From Kuschelorhynchus macadamiae (lineage: Eukaryota; Arthropoda; Insecta; Coleoptera; Curculionidae), in contig JAUTXW010000600.1 in assembly GCA_030620095.1 (NCBI GenBank), positions 124,001 to 188,000 on the forward strand: a stretch of 64,000 nt of DNA, written 5' to 3'. Under the pieces are notes generated by a model. It saw nothing but the letters and a program-made list of their open reading frames with translations. It was not told the origin of the DNA and made no database searches. The first letter of the stretch is position 1. Every line of letters begins with the position of its first letter. Position numbers and translations under genes: made by a program. Positions 21,961 to 34,990 of the stretch are shown here, one piece after another.

Positions 21961-24249
21961 ATATTGTTTTTTATTTTACTAAAAATTTCATTAATTATAA
22001 AAGTTGGAATTTTGGAAAATGTTTTAATTTTATTTTTATTATTTTACGTTTAATTAAAGTTTGCTTTTTTAAACATGTTCGTTATATAAATTTGTTTTTA
22101 AATTCAGATAGCATCACACCATGACCATGCTATACATGTTGCCGAGGCTTACAGCTTTTTGAGAATAAATGATGCTGTCAAAACAGCATTTATAGAATAT
22201 TTTAATCAAGGACTTACTCCAGCAGCTGCAAAAACCTATCATGAAACCTGTCTATTAGCCACACTACCAGAAGAAAATGATGCTTTAAAAGTTTTGGCTG
22301 ATGGCCATAAAAATCCTATAGAACGAAGTATCTATCATTTGTACAATATGTGGAGGTAAATAATAATTTAATAAAAATTACTTTTTTGTGTGATTTTTGA
22401 TGTGATTTTAGGTCCGAAAATTTTGGCAATCGTACAAGCACAAGTATGATAGATGTTATTAAAAGTAAACAAGCTCATTATTTGATGTTTACGTTACAGT
22501 AAAAGAAGATCCTTTTATAGTATGTATACTAACACCTCTTATGAAACGTGCACATCACGAAATCTTTAGCAATGAAATCGTATTTATAGACACAACAGGC
22601 TCTTGTGATCAAACAGGCTCAAATATTACATTTATGTTTGGAGCAAGTAAAGTCGGCGCCATTCCCCTGGGCTGTGTTATTCATACTTCTCAAAACGAAG
22701 AATGTTACTTTAATGCTTTTATGTCGTTAAAAGACGCTATTGGACAATGTGGCTTTTTCAATAAAAGTCCATCTGTTATTATGACAGATGACAGTATTGC
22801 CGAACGTAATGCCTTAACTAAAGTCTTTCCTACATCAAAATTATTATTATGTTCTTTTCACGTATGCCAGGCGATGTGGCGGTGACTTTATTTCATGGTA
22901 TTGAAAATAAGCATCGGAAGTCCATTATGTTAATGTCGTCAAATCGTTTTTGAAAGAGATGTTACTGCTTGTGAAGAATTGATGAAAGAGTTTTTGTCAC
23001 ATCACCTTGTTTTGAAATATCCGCTATTACAAAAACATCTTACACAATTCTGGGAACGAAAATCCGAATGGTGTATATGCTACTCATCATATTTCACTCG
23101 TGGGCATAATACAAATAACATGGTGGAAGTGTCTATAAGAATTTTCAAAGAGAACGTCCTTCAGCGCAGCAAATCATTTAACACTGTAGCTACTATCGAT
23201 TTTGTATCAAACCAACTTGAAAAACATTATATTAGACGCTTAAGAACATATGCACTAAGTCGCAAAACTAATCTAGATTTGCTTCATAAACAATTTTGTA
23301 TAAAAGCAAAGACTTTACAGGTCAACAAATTAGATATTTGCACATTTCACGTAACTTCGTCTGATAATACATTTGTATATGTAGTGTACACCGATATCGA
23401 GATGTGTGACTGTCCAGCAGGTCAAGGAGGTGCATTCTGTAAACATATGTGTGCCGTGGAACTACATGAAAAAATATATTTAAAAACCTCACCTATGCTC
23501 TCTTTTGAAGATCGAATATGTTTAGCAAAACTAAGTAAGATTAAAGAAATCGATGAATCATTTTTTCAAAATATGACTGAATCCAGTGGTTTTACAAGTG
23601 AAGCCGCAAGTGTTTCAAAGACGTTACAGCAACAGACAGATGAACAGTTTTTTAAAGAAGGAATCATTTGTATGGAATGAAGCCCTTTCTGTAGATAACA
23701 ATTGCAATGAAGAAATTGTGAAATTAGAGAATACTACAAACTCCTTTATTAATATGGTTAAAAATAATCCCAGCAAACATATGGGGAAAAAAACATATTC
23801 AATAAAAAGATGGATCAATTAGTGACCCCTTCAGCATTTTTCGACTTTTGTTTATTGTTGTCAAAACAAAAAAATTCAAGTGGAAGAAAAATACTTGTAC
23901 AGCCAACTTCCATTAGTAGAAGAAATAGCCAGAGAACATTAACCTGCGGATCGCGTAGAATTCAGTTTGGGAGACCCTCAAAAGAGGAAACAAAAAATAA
24001 AAGAATAAAAAGATCTCACAATCTTTCCCAAAACATAAATCTTAATCGGCGTAATGCTAAAGGCCACGGTGTAAGCCATTAGTTGGACTACATAATATGT
24101 TGTTGTGTGTATTTATGTATGTATACGAGTACAAAAAATATATATCAGTAATAAATATTTCAAACAAATAAATAAATAATTATTTCAACATGAATTTTCT
24201 TCTGTGGCTCTTTATTGCATCTGGAAGTGTTAAAAACTTAACAATCCGC

Positions 24250-24354
24250 CGTAGGTGCCGAAATCAGTGAGCTTTTGTAGGGCAATTATTGCTCACAAAG
24301 GCTCACAGTTTTCAGCACCATGGTGCCGTCATATGTGAGGATGTGTAAATATGC
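24250..24354 (-). repeat. Right terminal inverted repeat of the MULE
   Basis: Reverse complement of the left TIR. It begins internally at about GTAGGTGCCGAAATCAGTG and ends at GATGTGTAAATATGC, adjoining the 9-bp duplication. Confidence 0.92.
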
Positions 24355-24363
24355 GTCCCGGCG

Positions 24364-25660
24364 TACACCCACATGAATATTATTTATAAAAAAATGTAGG
24401 TTAACCCGCACAGTTATTGGATAAGGACAGTTAATGGACGACAGTCACACACAGGTAAAGGGGAAATAAATATTTATGCTGTAGAACAGGGTGGCTCAGA
24501 GGAAATTATAACCGTCATGTTTACGTTTTCAGCCAATGGAAAAACTTGTCCTCCAGTGATAATTTATGGGTATCAACGAATACCTGAAAAAATTGTATCA
24601 AGTGTTCGAGCGGAGTTGGGAATAGCAAAGAGTGAGAATGGTTGGATGACGTCAGAAGTATTTTTTGAATTTGTTGCCAATATATTTCACCCGTACTTGA
24701 TCAAAGAAAACATCGAATTGCCAGTAATATTTTTTTTAGACGGCCATAAAACACATCTGACCTATGAGGTTAGCAAACTTTGTTCTGAACTTAGAATAGA
24801 ACTCATTATACCCAAATGCAACACGAATTCTACAACCCGCAGATGTTTCAGTTTTTCGCCCAATTAAGTAATTAAGTGGTGCAATGAGCATGTTAATGAA
24901 GTAGTAACTAAAATAAACTTTGCCTGTATTCTAGAAAATGTTGTGACTACAGCTATAAATCCAGACACACTGATAAATGATTTTAGAATATGTGGAATTT
25001 TCCCTTTTGTAGCTGACAACATCAACTTTTCAAAATGTCTTGTTGGAAAATGTCAACCTTCGGTTGCCCCTAAGCCCGAAGAAGCTGGAGAAGTTTCCGC
25101 ATTTCCCACTTTATCTTATAAAGATTTTTCTGCTATTGTTGATGAAGAAAAAATCAACAATTTTGGCTGTATGAGGTTTGGCAGGCTTTTAAACATCCAA
25201 TTAGTTGGTTAATTAGAGAAAATGATAAAAATGAGAAAAAAGTTATGACGCGTTAAAGAAAATAATCCATCTTGTTGGAACATTGATTTATATTATAATC
25301 AAAATGTTAAGGCAGTAACCCGCGCACTGTTAAATAAAAAAGCAGCTGATCAGAAACAGCACACAAATTCTTGTACAGTTCGCAAATAATGCACTAAAGT
25401 TCAATACCGCTTGGTTTGTGACGAATTCTCGAAGATATTTCATAAGGAATGCATTCCAAAACATCATCAAATGCATATTCCAGACCACATAAATTTTTAT
25501 GTCACTTATGCTACAGAGAAGGCAGCACTTCAGAAGAAGGCAACAGCACTTCAGACGTTTCTGGTAAAGATTCGGAAGTTGACAGATTGTTTAACCAATA
25601 TAAGGAAAAATTGTCCAATAAGTGTATTTTTTTATAAACTTTTTATTAAAAATTAATAGA
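24364..25660 (+). pseudogene. Tigger/pogo-type transposase remnant, unit 1
   Basis: Fragments of a DDE_1 transposase: AVEQGGSEEIITVMFTF (from about 24479), GWMTSEVFFEF, the second acidic motif FLDGHKTH (about 24737), then a frameshift near 24815. The C-terminal part (TTAINPDTLINDFRICG, 24943-25212) is in another frame. The third acidic motif (normally ADVSVF) is destroyed by the shift. A Cys/His finger of PHD type (VCDE..KIFHKEC, from about 25411) follows with one Cys changed to Phe. The N-terminal DNA-binding part is missing. The same lesions occur in units 2 and 5, so the copy was dead before amplification. Confidence 0.8.
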
Positions 25661-26106
25661 AAATTAATGTTCTTTATTTCGCTAAAAGTAAGAACAGCAA
25701 TTAAAAATACATAGTTTTTGCTATGGACCGACCTTTTTATGTGATTTCTGATCTAAATTTAATGCCCTTGTTGCTAGTTTTTCTTTCTAATTTGTCTTAA
25801 GTGTCCAACGACTATATGGTTTAACCTACGCTAGTGACTTTTTACGCATTTAGATACTTATTTCGGATCAAGCAAATTAAAATAAAACTCCTTTATCTTC
25901 TAACTTTTTTCCCATCTTGATTCGTTTTCGAGAAAAAAACCGTTTAGATTCATAGTCAGTATCTCGAATAATTATTATTGTAAAGATAAAATAAAGTTAA
26001 CTCTGCTCGTTGCTAGTGGCTGTTGTTTTGTTGATATAAACATAATGTTTTTGTCTTGTTTTTACATTTTCTTTCAATTATTTTTTTTTGATAAATTGTG
26101 GTAGTG
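25661..26106 (+). other. AT-rich spacer between Tigger and mariner remnants, unit 1
   Basis: Repeated at 34990-35460. No open frame. It probably holds the Tigger 3' end and the mariner 5' flank, but I could not place either terminus. Confidence 0.5.
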
Positions 26107-26128
26107 TAAAAAATAATGATAAATTATT

Positions 26129-27041
26129 TTAATTTGGTGATGACACAAATGCATTTCCTTTATGGGCTTGCCAGTGGTAATGCATTTGGCAAGCCCATTC
26201 TGTAGGCATGGAGACTCTATCAAGAAAGGTATCCTGATCGTGCTCCTCCAGACAGAAGAATATTTGCAAACATTCATCGTCGTTTGAAAGTTTCAAACCT
26301 AAAACATCCGAGGGAAGACCTAGTACAATTTGAACCCCGGAAGTTAAGGAGGCTGTCCTGCGTGTCATCGCAGAAAATACTAATAAGAATTGGTAGGGAA
26401 TTAAATATTTGCTACAGAATTATGTGGAAAATTTTAAGGGATTCGTTAATGTATCCTTACCAGATATAACCGGGTACAGGTACTTGTTCCAAGATATGTT
26501 GAACCGCGTATGTAATTTTGTAGGTGGTATCTCCAATAAGTGATGATTCCAACATTATGTTTGCGGACGAAGCAAATTTTTCCATAAATGACATAAATAA
26601 TTATCACAACAATCATAACTGGGCTCAAGCAAACCCTCATGCCATTAGGGAGGTACATTTTCAGGAACAGTTTTCACTCAACGTTTGGATCGGTATCAAA
26701 TGCGACTATTTAATTGGACCATTTAACTGTTATAGAAAGTTTCTTCAAAATGATTTGCCTTTACTTCTTGAAGATGTTCCTCTTCAGTTACGGCAACAAC
26801 ATTGGTTTATGCGTGATGGTGCTCCAGCCCACTTTAGCATATTGGATCGTGAGTATTTAGATAGTGCCTACCAAAATCGTTGGAGGACCACAATTCAGCC
26901 TAGATTTCTATTTGTGGGGGCACCTGAAAACGCTAGTTTATAGTACACCAACTAAAACATTAGAGCAACTAAGAAGTAAAATTATTGATGGATAGATAGA
27001 TACCCTTAAAGTTATGACATGCCATTAAGTAACACCCTGTA
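26129..27041 (+). pseudogene. Tc1/mariner-superfamily transposase remnant (DUF4817 type), unit 1
   Basis: An N-terminal helix-turn-helix fragment (WRLYQER.PDRAP, about 26206-26250) is followed by the catalytic part. The first Asp motif MFADEANFS is at about 26557 and the second, MRDGAPAHFS, at about 26809. The third region is lost to a frameshift after 26880 (the WGHLKT block is out of frame here). The right end resembles AACACCCTGTA (27025-27041), typical of this family's TIR. Most of the 3' UTR seen in unit 2 is deleted near 26985. Confidence 0.8.
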
Positions 27042-28960
27042 TTTCTTAATATAAATCGATGTTATTACCATATATTAAAAAATATATCGCAACCTAAAAT
27101 AAATGACATAAATGGTGATGTTATGACAATATTTTCTGAAAAACTAAGTCGGGGAAAATTTCGACTGAAATGTCCAAGATCATTTATAAAATTTCCAAAA
27201 AAATATAAAAAGTTAATCGAAAATTTATCAACCCGCAAAGATTATTTTTGTTTTAAGTTTCTCTAAACCTCGCGCCGTTCTGCTTAAAAAACCCTAACAA
27301 TTCTGGAAACACCAAAAACTTGTTGCAAACATATGACGTGGCATGTGACGACGACGCGAGTTTGCAGGACGATAATGAAGAGATTCAAGATCACAACACC
27401 GATGATGAGCAAGATATTGATTACCCAGATGAAGCTTTGGATCTTCAAAATGAAATATTGGACAATATGGAGCACGAAAAAGTTCCATGTTATACTGGAA
27501 AAGATGACAAGACCAAGTGGAGAAAGCATCCAGGAAATCGTCAGGTGAGGACAAGCGCTGTAAATACTATTAAGTTTCTCACTGGAGTTAAGGTTTAACA
27601 TCTGCCGCAGAGATCTGGAATCTTTTTTTCCCCAATGATATGTTGCAAGGCATTGTTGATAATACAAATATCTACATAGCAATGTCAATCTTAATCCAAA
27701 CAACCGATCAGCAAGGCCCACAGACATTTTTGAGTTGAAAGCGGTTATAGCGTTGCTTTATTCGATGTCAAAAAACAGTAGGGTGAATGCCTGTGGAACC
27801 TCAATGGAAATATTTCGTTTGACGATGTCTTTTGAAAGGTTTAGATTTTTATTGTTATATATCCGTTTTGACAATAAAAATACTAGATCTTAGAGACAAA
27901 AACATGATAAACTAGCACCAATCCGGGAAACCTTTGATGCATTTAATTCAAATTTCACTAAATATTTTTGCATTTCCGAGTTTACAACAGTGGACGAAAT
28001 GTTGGTGGCATTCCGTGGCAGTTTCGAGTATATATGCCCAATAAACCAAACCGATATGGAATCAAACTATATAGTCTAGTGTGCGCAAAACTGTTTTACA
28101 CTACGAATATGAAAATTTTTGTTGGGCAACAGCCGAATGGACCTTATAAGGTTCAAACTGATAATGTGTGTCTCCTGCCTCGTCTTTGTCGCCCCATTTC
28201 AGGAAGCAGTAGAAACATTACAATGGACAACTTCTTTACCAGTATGGCTATTGGAAAGACACTTTTGACAAATGATAAACTCACGATCCTTGGCACCATT
28301 AGAAAAAATAGAAGGTAACTTCCATTAGAATTTGCTCAACCTGCCAAACGACCAGAGAAGACAAGCATGTTTGCATTCCAAGACCCAGCAACAATTACAT
28401 CTTATATACCCAGAAAAAATAAAAATGTTTTCTTATTATGAACAATGCAACATAATGAAGAAGCAACTGGAAAACCACAAATTATAATTGATTACAATAA
28501 ATCGAAAGAAGGGGTTGATACTGTGGACAAGATGTGTGCGGCCTATGATTGTGCCAGAGCTACTCTTCGCTGGCCAATGGTTGTACTTTATATGCAACTA
28601 AATATAGCTGGGATAAACTCATTTATTATTTTCAAGAGCAATTCAAAGTATTTAGACAATACACCTCGAAGAATATTCCTGGAGAATCTTGGCATGCAGT
28701 TACTAGACGAACACTTACGACGAAGAGCTGCTAATAATCGGATACCACGTTCCATCAAATTCCGCCTTTTACGTTTACCTCAACAAGAAGAATTACCCGA
28801 TCCACAACAGAAGACGCTGCTTTTATTCTGATAGACAAAAAAATAGACCTACGAGGTTTAGCCGTGTATCCTGTAAAAAAACCTATTTGTTTGGAACATG
28901 CCAAGAACATGTGTAATGACTGTTTGACGGCACTTTCACCAGTCAAACAGTCATTAATTG
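27042..28960 (+). pseudogene. piggyBac-type transposase remnant, unit 1
   Basis: Acidic N-terminus (DEQDIDYPDEALDLQNE, 27320-27598), then core blocks with the three expected Asp: TVDEML (27993), TMDNFFTS (28226) and GVDTVDKM (28517). IRKNRR and RWPMVVLYMQLN match the family. Stops and frameshifts occur near 27598, 27893 and 28070, and the core is split over three frames. The Cys-rich tail is reduced to part of RGLAVYP...C. Flanking TTAA sites were not identified. Confidence 0.88.
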
Positions 28961-28969
28961 ATTGATTTT

Positions 28970-29870
28970 AGTTAAAAATCCCTTTTGAAAATTTAGGTTA
29001 GGTTAGGTTAGTTTTGGTTATTTCTATTTTTGTTTTTCAAAATGCTATCATTCATATGTTTTCGGTTACGTATTTGCTGTAATTTACAAACTGTAGTTAC
29101 AGTTTAAAGGTTTGTTTCAGATTAAAAATTTTTTGGAATTTTTCGTTCTTATTGCAAAGAACGGGGCACAAATAAGCATTGGAGCATTGCCTTAAAAATA
29201 CTTGTTTTGCATTTGATGGGCAAATGCATAAAGAAAAAGATGGTGCTCCGATGGAGTTCTCGCTATCACCAGTAGTTTCAAATTTATTTATGATATACTT
29301 GGAGGAGAAAGCTCTTGAGAAAGCAAACGTGAAGCCCAGATTATGAATTCGTTATGTAGATGACATATTTACTTATATAATTACGACATTGTAGTGGCGG
29401 ATTCGTGAATTAAAACACCATTGGCGAAAAACCCAAAAAATAGTTTTAAATATTTATTATATGACATGGTCATACAGAGCTTGAAAACTTTCTAATTTAC
29501 GTAGATTCGATACATCCCAGAATACAATTTACTTAGAGGAAAAATAACAAACGTCCATTTTTAAATCTTCTGATCACAAAACTGCATAACGAATATTTTG
29601 AATACACTGTGTATAGAAAATCAACAGATATTTAACTGCGAGATCACATCATCACCCAGCACAAATTCAAGCAGTAGCCAACATTCTAATCAATCAATCC
29701 GTGCGATAAACTGAAACACAGACGAGAAAAAACGAACTTAATATAATATCTGGTGCTTTAAAGTCTATACAAATCGCACTATATAGAAAGCTTAAGGGCA
29801 CAGCTCAGAATCGGAAGAATTCTTAGAAAACACAACATACAAACACTGTATCAAACCTAACCTACTAAAA
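28970..29870 (+). pseudogene. Penelope-like element reverse transcriptase remnant, unit 1
   Basis: Translation near 29235-29365 gives GAPMEFSLSPVVSNLFMIYLE and then RYVDDIF, the RT active-site region in Penelope-type order (G-PLSPV-N-FM ... RYVDD). Downstream TVYRKSTD and RREK pieces fit the region after the palm. Several stops interrupt it, and neither a complete RT nor a GIY-YIG endonuclease is visible. The YVDD Asp pair is retained. Confidence 0.7.
28993..29011 (+). repeat. Short TTAGG telomere-type repeat
   Basis: Three full TTAGG units plus TTAG at the 5' edge of the Penelope-like remnant. Other units keep only one or two (about 38626, 52763 and, inverted, 58628). Confidence 0.9.
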
Positions 29871-29879
29871 TAGAAGCCC

Positions 29880-31254
29880 TTCAACGTTATCACATTCCCA
29901 AAACTTAAAGAAATCAAGGCCGTTTTGGGATTAGTAGCATATTATCGGAGATTTATTAAAAACTTTTAAAAAATAACTTTTCATATAACTAAATGCCTAC
30001 GAAAAGGTAAGAGAAATAAACATTGGTAATCAAGAATAAAAAAATGCATTTTTAAAATGCAAATAGTTTATTTCGGATACCCCGATTTCACTAAACCTTT
30101 CAAGCTTACAACATATGCTTCTAATATAGCTATATAACATCCTATTACATATTACTTTCGAACTCTTAATTCCGCAGAAAAAAACTACTCTGCTATAAAG
30201 AAAGAACTTTTAGCCATATTCGGCTAATCACTTCCGACCCTATTTATATGGCCAAAAATTCATTATACAAACCGACCAAAACCCATTAGTATGGTTTTTC
30301 AAAATCAAAGATCCCAACTCCCGCCTAACTGGAGGGAAATTAAAAATGAGTTTACTTACGAAATAAAGTACCAAAAAAGAAGGGAACATTTTGTAGCCAA
30401 CGCCCTCTCACGCATTAACCTTAATGTACACGAAACAAACGACGCACAAACGAATGCCCCTAACGCAGACGACAATGTAGCCAATCTCACCGATTTTGAC
30501 CTAGTCGATTTTGTATTAAATCAAGATTATGAAAACCCTTCAGAAGAACTACCTGAGAATTATCCTAATCCTCCCGCAAACCCAAATGCAAATGATGCAT
30601 ATTCCAACACTACTGTTCATTCAAATAATGATACTCTTGGAAAATACCTTCCTATATCAGAATTACCCGTAAATTATGCATCTAAACAACGACTACGGCG
30701 AAGAATACAAACACATTCAAAACCCTTTAAAAAGAATCATTTCGTTAAAATATCTAAGCCTGACCAACAAGAACATATTTTAAAAGTTATAAGGGATATA
30801 ATAGAACCCAATGTTTCATTTACCATTTACATACCTAATCAAGAATAAGAAGTGGAATTTCAACGAATAGTTTGAGAAAATTTAGAGCCAAGCGTAAAAC
30901 TTATATTTTCAAACTCCTACCTAATTGACTTAATAAACGCTATGCAACAAAAGGAAATAATTGCTAATTATCATCAAAATAAGCACAACGGGATCACAGA
31001 AACGTATACTCATATAAAAAACAAAAACATTACTGGCCAAAATTAAGAGACTCCATTACTAGTTACATAAATTCCTGCGAAATATGCTTGCAAAATAAGT
31101 ATGAAAAGCACCCGTACAAAATTGCGTACAAAGGTCCCTTACTTTCAGAAAAACCTTTAAAAACGTTTTATTTAGATATTTGTCAATTTTCTAACTGCCA
31201 ATTTCCCACCATTAGAGATTCATTCTCTAAATATGCCCAAGTCTATTATACACT
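29880..31254 (+). pseudogene. Errantivirus/gypsy pol remnant: RT end, RNase H, integrase finger
   Basis: In order: the C-terminal RT block (VLGLVAYYRRFIKNF, about 29923), the RNase H start (LNSAEKNYSAIKKELLAIF, about 30165), the RNase H end (REHFVANALSRI, about 30379) and a connecting acidic region (30430-30848). Next come a histidine/cysteine integrase finger (CEICLQNK, about 31078) and the first integrase-core block near 31160. Stops near 30220, 30846 and later break it. It continues at 31255 into the next unit. Confidence 0.78.
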
Positions 31255-32000
31255 AGATATAGTATAGTATAGTAGATAAATATGCCCAAGCCTATTGTCT
31301 ACTAGATAAAAACGCAATTCGATATTAAATAAACTAAGACACTATTTTTCACCTATGGTCCTTATTTAAACGAGCTGAATTTAAATAATTTCCTAACTAT
31401 TTTCGAACAGTATAATGAAAAACCTAAAATGGAATTCACAGCATTTTACGAAAAAGGCTATAAAACTGCCTACAAAGACAATCCGAAAATTAAAACAAAA
31501 TAAGAATACTGAGCAACCTCCAGAAATTTAATTAGACCAAACGGTGTACCGAAAAAATACTCTACAAAATGAACCCCAAGTATATACCCACAAAAGTTAC
31601 TAAAATTGGTCAAAGCAAAGTGAAAAAACCAAAACTAAAAAAAATAAGACCATATCGAGCATATTGAACCCATGCCAAGCACTTCAGGCACACAAACTCC
31701 CAAAGAATGGATGGAAGATATCTCGTCATCTTTAGTAATAAGTCATTAATCCTACTACATATATACCATTTAACATAACTAAACTTAATTATACGTTAGA
31801 TAATTTATACAGTAATGTTGTAAAAATATAATTATAGATTAAGAATATTAATTTTACGAAAATACAATTTGAGTATGTGTCCAAAGCTTTAAATAACACA
31901 TATGACACTATGAAAATTTGAATTTTTATGATATCGGAAATTTACATAAAAATCGCAGAAAGCGAGGTTTAACAAACTATTTAGGTATTTATATATACAC
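31255..32000 (+). pseudogene. Errantivirus integrase end/env remnant, unit 2
   Basis: Same content as 17838-18440: a broken integrase core, a C-terminal region with deletions near 31625, and an env-like fragment with its basic site near 31958. Multiple stops. A repeated TATAGTATAGTATAG stretch at 31256-31272 corresponds to the target of element C in unit 1. Confidence 0.62.
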
Positions 32001-33340
32001 ATTTCGGAGGTTTCGGAAATTTATTGTTTTCTTTTTCAAGGCTACAATATAAAACAGAACTTATATTATGGATGTTAGTGTAGGCATTTTTTACAAATAT
32101 AAGAGGCAATATAAAAAAAATCATAACATTCTATTGAGTAATTCCTATCCTAAATGGTTTCTTAACAAATTTTTGCACAATTCTATTAACACAACGTTCA
32201 ATAACAACAATAATGCAAATACAATACTATCTCCATAAATCAGTGCTGCTGTAACAAATTGAAATCAAAATCCGACTCTGTCACCCAGCATCAGTGCCCT
32301 TTTACCTAAAAATCAACAAACATGTTATTTGTATATTATTGGCTTCATCAGTACAGTCAACTAGTTGAAGGACGTGTACAACTAGCGCCAAAATAGTGGC
32401 TCCAAAGTACGTTCCATCTAAAATAAAAGGACCGCAAGTAATGAACCAAAATACGAACAGCAATTAAGCTTTGGAGCTAAATAATTGCAGTATTCGATGT
32501 AAGTCAGGATTGGTTCAAGGATATTTTTCCTCTGCCGTTAGTTTTTCAAAGTCCCCGTTGACTTCTTGCAGAGACTTTAAAGGGATTGTCCTTTTGCTTC
32601 CTTGCCTGTGCCACTGATATATAAAAAGTAATAATATGCATATAAATAATAATATAAAAACAACATGTGTTTTTTGTTGAGGAACAGGATTCTGAAAATA
32701 TATGGGTTCAATAATATTTTCTTGGATTTTTTTCGGATTCTCTAGATGCCTGATTTGCAGATTGAGTTATTAATTTGTATTTTTAATTTTTATGATCTCT
32801 GGTAGATGTATTGATACATTATTTATAGCCAGAGAGTACTTGTGTTGATTTATAATAACATCACATTGGCTCTGTATATAACCTTGAAGAATAATTTTTT
32901 GAAACTGGAAACAATTTTCGTAAATTGTTTCTTAGGTTTTGGTACAGAGAAGCAGAGAGTTTTTATTGGTCAATGTTTGCACTTGATAGTCATTTTTAAC
33001 AGTGGCGTACTGAAAATTTTTGGTCAAGGAACAACTGTTAGCAATTGCGCCAAGGCAAATCCATTTTGAATTGATTGCTTCACAATGATCGTACCACAAT
33101 TCGTTGCAGTAGTATTTGTTAGGACTTACAAGGATTTTGGGTTCCTCATTCGGTATTGGATATGCAAATTTTAAATAATATATAATTCACAGCAAGTGAC
33201 ATGTCGGTAACAAATTCAGACGAAAAGCACTGCGCATCTTTAATCCAAAAATTTAGCCAAGTGCTGATAAAAATGTTATTATTCATATTTATTAACATAG
33301 ATCCTACACAATACTGCTTCTGTATAGTCGGATTCTTAAC
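32001..33340 (+). other. Macro-repeat spacer, unit 2
   Basis: Matches 18441-19740 at high identity with small indels (for example a TGCCACTGATATATA insertion near 32610). No gene recognised. The 75-aa frame at 32842-33069 is shared with 48769-48981 but lacks any known motif. Confidence 0.55.
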
Positions 33341-34990
33341 TACTATGTTATAAACATATCAAGTTAGATGTTGCGCCGTCCGGGTATTGGATCTTTTTGA
33401 TAATACCGCCAGTCGCATCAAATTGAATTTTGCAGTAATGGTTCTTGTAAATATTTTTCTCAAAGACTTTTTTCTTTAAGACACTGGGTGTCAAAGTTTT
33501 TAATAGGTTTTTTATTAATAACTCATAATCCCTCTTGTCGATTTTGTTGAAATTTGGCAGTGTTGTTTGTAGTGACAAGAGGCCAATTCACCGTTAACTA
33601 GATGATAATTATCATATACACTATCGTCCCAGCGTACACCCACATGAATATTATTTATAAAAAAATGTAGAGTAACCCGCACAGTTATTGGAGAAGGACA
33701 GTTAATGGACGACAGGCACACACAGGTAAAGGGGAAATAAATGTTTATGCTGTAGAACAGGGTGGCTCAGAGGAAATTATAACCGTCATGTTTACGTTTT
33801 CAGCCAATGGAAAAACTTGTCCTCCTGTGATAATTTATGGGTATCAACGAATACCTGAAAAAATTGTATTAAGTGTTCCAGCGGAATTGGGAATAGCAAA
33901 GAGTGAGAATGGTTAGATGACGTCAGAAGTATTTTTTGAATTTGTTACCAATATATTTCACCCGTACTTGATCAAAGAAAACATCGAATTGCCAGTAATA
34001 TTTTTTTTAGACGGCCATAAAACACATCTGACCTATGAGGTTAGCAAACTTTGTTCTGAACTTAGAATAGAACTCATTATACCCAAATGCAACACGAATT
34101 CTACAACCCGCAGATGTTTCAGTTTTTCGCCCAATTAAGTAATTAAGTGGTGCAATGAGCATGTTAATGAAGTAGTAACTAAAATAAACTTTGCCTGTAT
34201 TCTAGAAAATGTTGTGACTACAGCTATAAATCCAGACACACTGATAAATGATTTTAGAATATGTGGACTTTTCCCCTTTGTAGCTGACAACATCGACTTT
34301 TCAAAATGTCTTGTTGGAAAATGTCAACCTTCGGTTGCCCCTAAGCCCGAAGAAGCTGGAGAAGTTTCCGCATTTCCCACTTTATCTTATAAAGATTTTT
34401 CTGCTATTGTTGATGAAGAAAAAATCAACAATTTTGGCTGTATGAGGTTTGGCAGGCTTTTAAACATCCAATTAGATCCAATTAGTTGGTTAATTAGAGA
34501 AAATGATAAAAATGAGAAAAAAGTTATGACGCGTTAAAGAAAATAATCCATCTTGTTCGAACATTGATTTATATGTTAATCAAAATGTTAAGGCAGTAAC
34601 CCGCGCACTGTTTAATAAAAAAGCAGCTGATCAGAAACAGCACACAAATTCTTGTACAGTTCGCAAATAATGCACTAAAGTTCAATACCGCTTGGTTTGT
34701 GACGAATGCTCGAAGATATTTCATAAGGAATGCATTCCAAAACATCATCAAATGCATATTCCAGACCACATAGATTTTTATGTCACTTATGCTACAGAGA
34801 AGGCAGCACTTCAGACGTTTCTGGTAAAGATTCGGAAGTTGACAGATTGTTTAACCAATATAAGGAATACTACAAAGAAAATTAAGTCATAGTGGTCATT
34901 TAACGAAATTGTCCAATAACTATATAATATGTGGATAATAACTGTAAAAATTGTCCAATAAGTGTATTTTTTTATAAACTTTTTATTAAA
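33341..34990 (+). pseudogene. Tigger/pogo-type transposase remnant with left flank, unit 2
   Basis: This copy carries the uninterrupted MULE target (near 33625, CGTCCCAGCG). It has the same frame losses as unit 1 plus a new in-frame stop (TAG) just before the MTSEVFFEF block at about 33915. The C-terminal frame is open over 34214-34537, and the PHD-type finger (VCDECSKIFHKEC, 34692) keeps its Cys. A reverse-strand mariner 3' remnant lies at about 33440-33595. Confidence 0.8.

Larger units (their letters stand above)
20285..24082 (+). pseudogene. MULE transposase with SWIM zinc finger, broken
   Basis: Exon 1 starts at 20285 (MEEAFAKNIQSLL) and should end at a GTAAGT donor at 20937. Exon 2 follows an acceptor at about 22107 and ends at GTAAAT near 22356; exon 3 follows TTTTAG near 22411. 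Core motifs are FIDTTGS (Asp codon at 22589), MTDDSIAERNA (about 22779), CSFHVCQAMWR (about 22851) and the SWIM finger CDCPAGQGGAFCKHMCAV (23405-23458). Breaks: a 245-bp duplication that shifts frame in exon 1, frameshifts near 22475 and after MWR at 22885, and a stop at 23678 before the basic C-terminal part (23810-24082). It once bound and cut the TIRs; this copy cannot make the full enzyme. Confidence 0.88.
20026..24354 (+). mobile_element. MULE (Mutator-like) DNA transposon, 4329 bp
   Basis: The 9-bp target duplication GTCCCGGCG is present at 20017-20025 and 24355-24363; sibling units near 33625 and 56660 lack the insertion. Termini begin GCATATTTACACATC and are long inverted repeats of about 105 bp. 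Long TIRs, 9-bp duplication and a MULE/SWIM transposase agree with the Mutator superfamily. It is present in one unit only, so it arrived after the macro-repeat amplified. Confidence 0.95.

Noticed and set aside
22159..22359. A separate small host gene
   Set aside because: It is exon 2 of the broken MULE transposase, with splice signals on both sides.
27284..27727. 147-aa minus-strand frame opposite piggyBac
   Set aside because: Antisense shadow of the acidic piggyBac N-terminus.
28993..29011. A real telomere or interstitial telomere tract
   Set aside because: Fewer than four units, inside a decayed retroelement.
32842..33069. 75-aa frame in the macro-repeat spacer
   Set aside because: It is kept only because sibling units are nearly identical, and it shows no motif or recognisable family.
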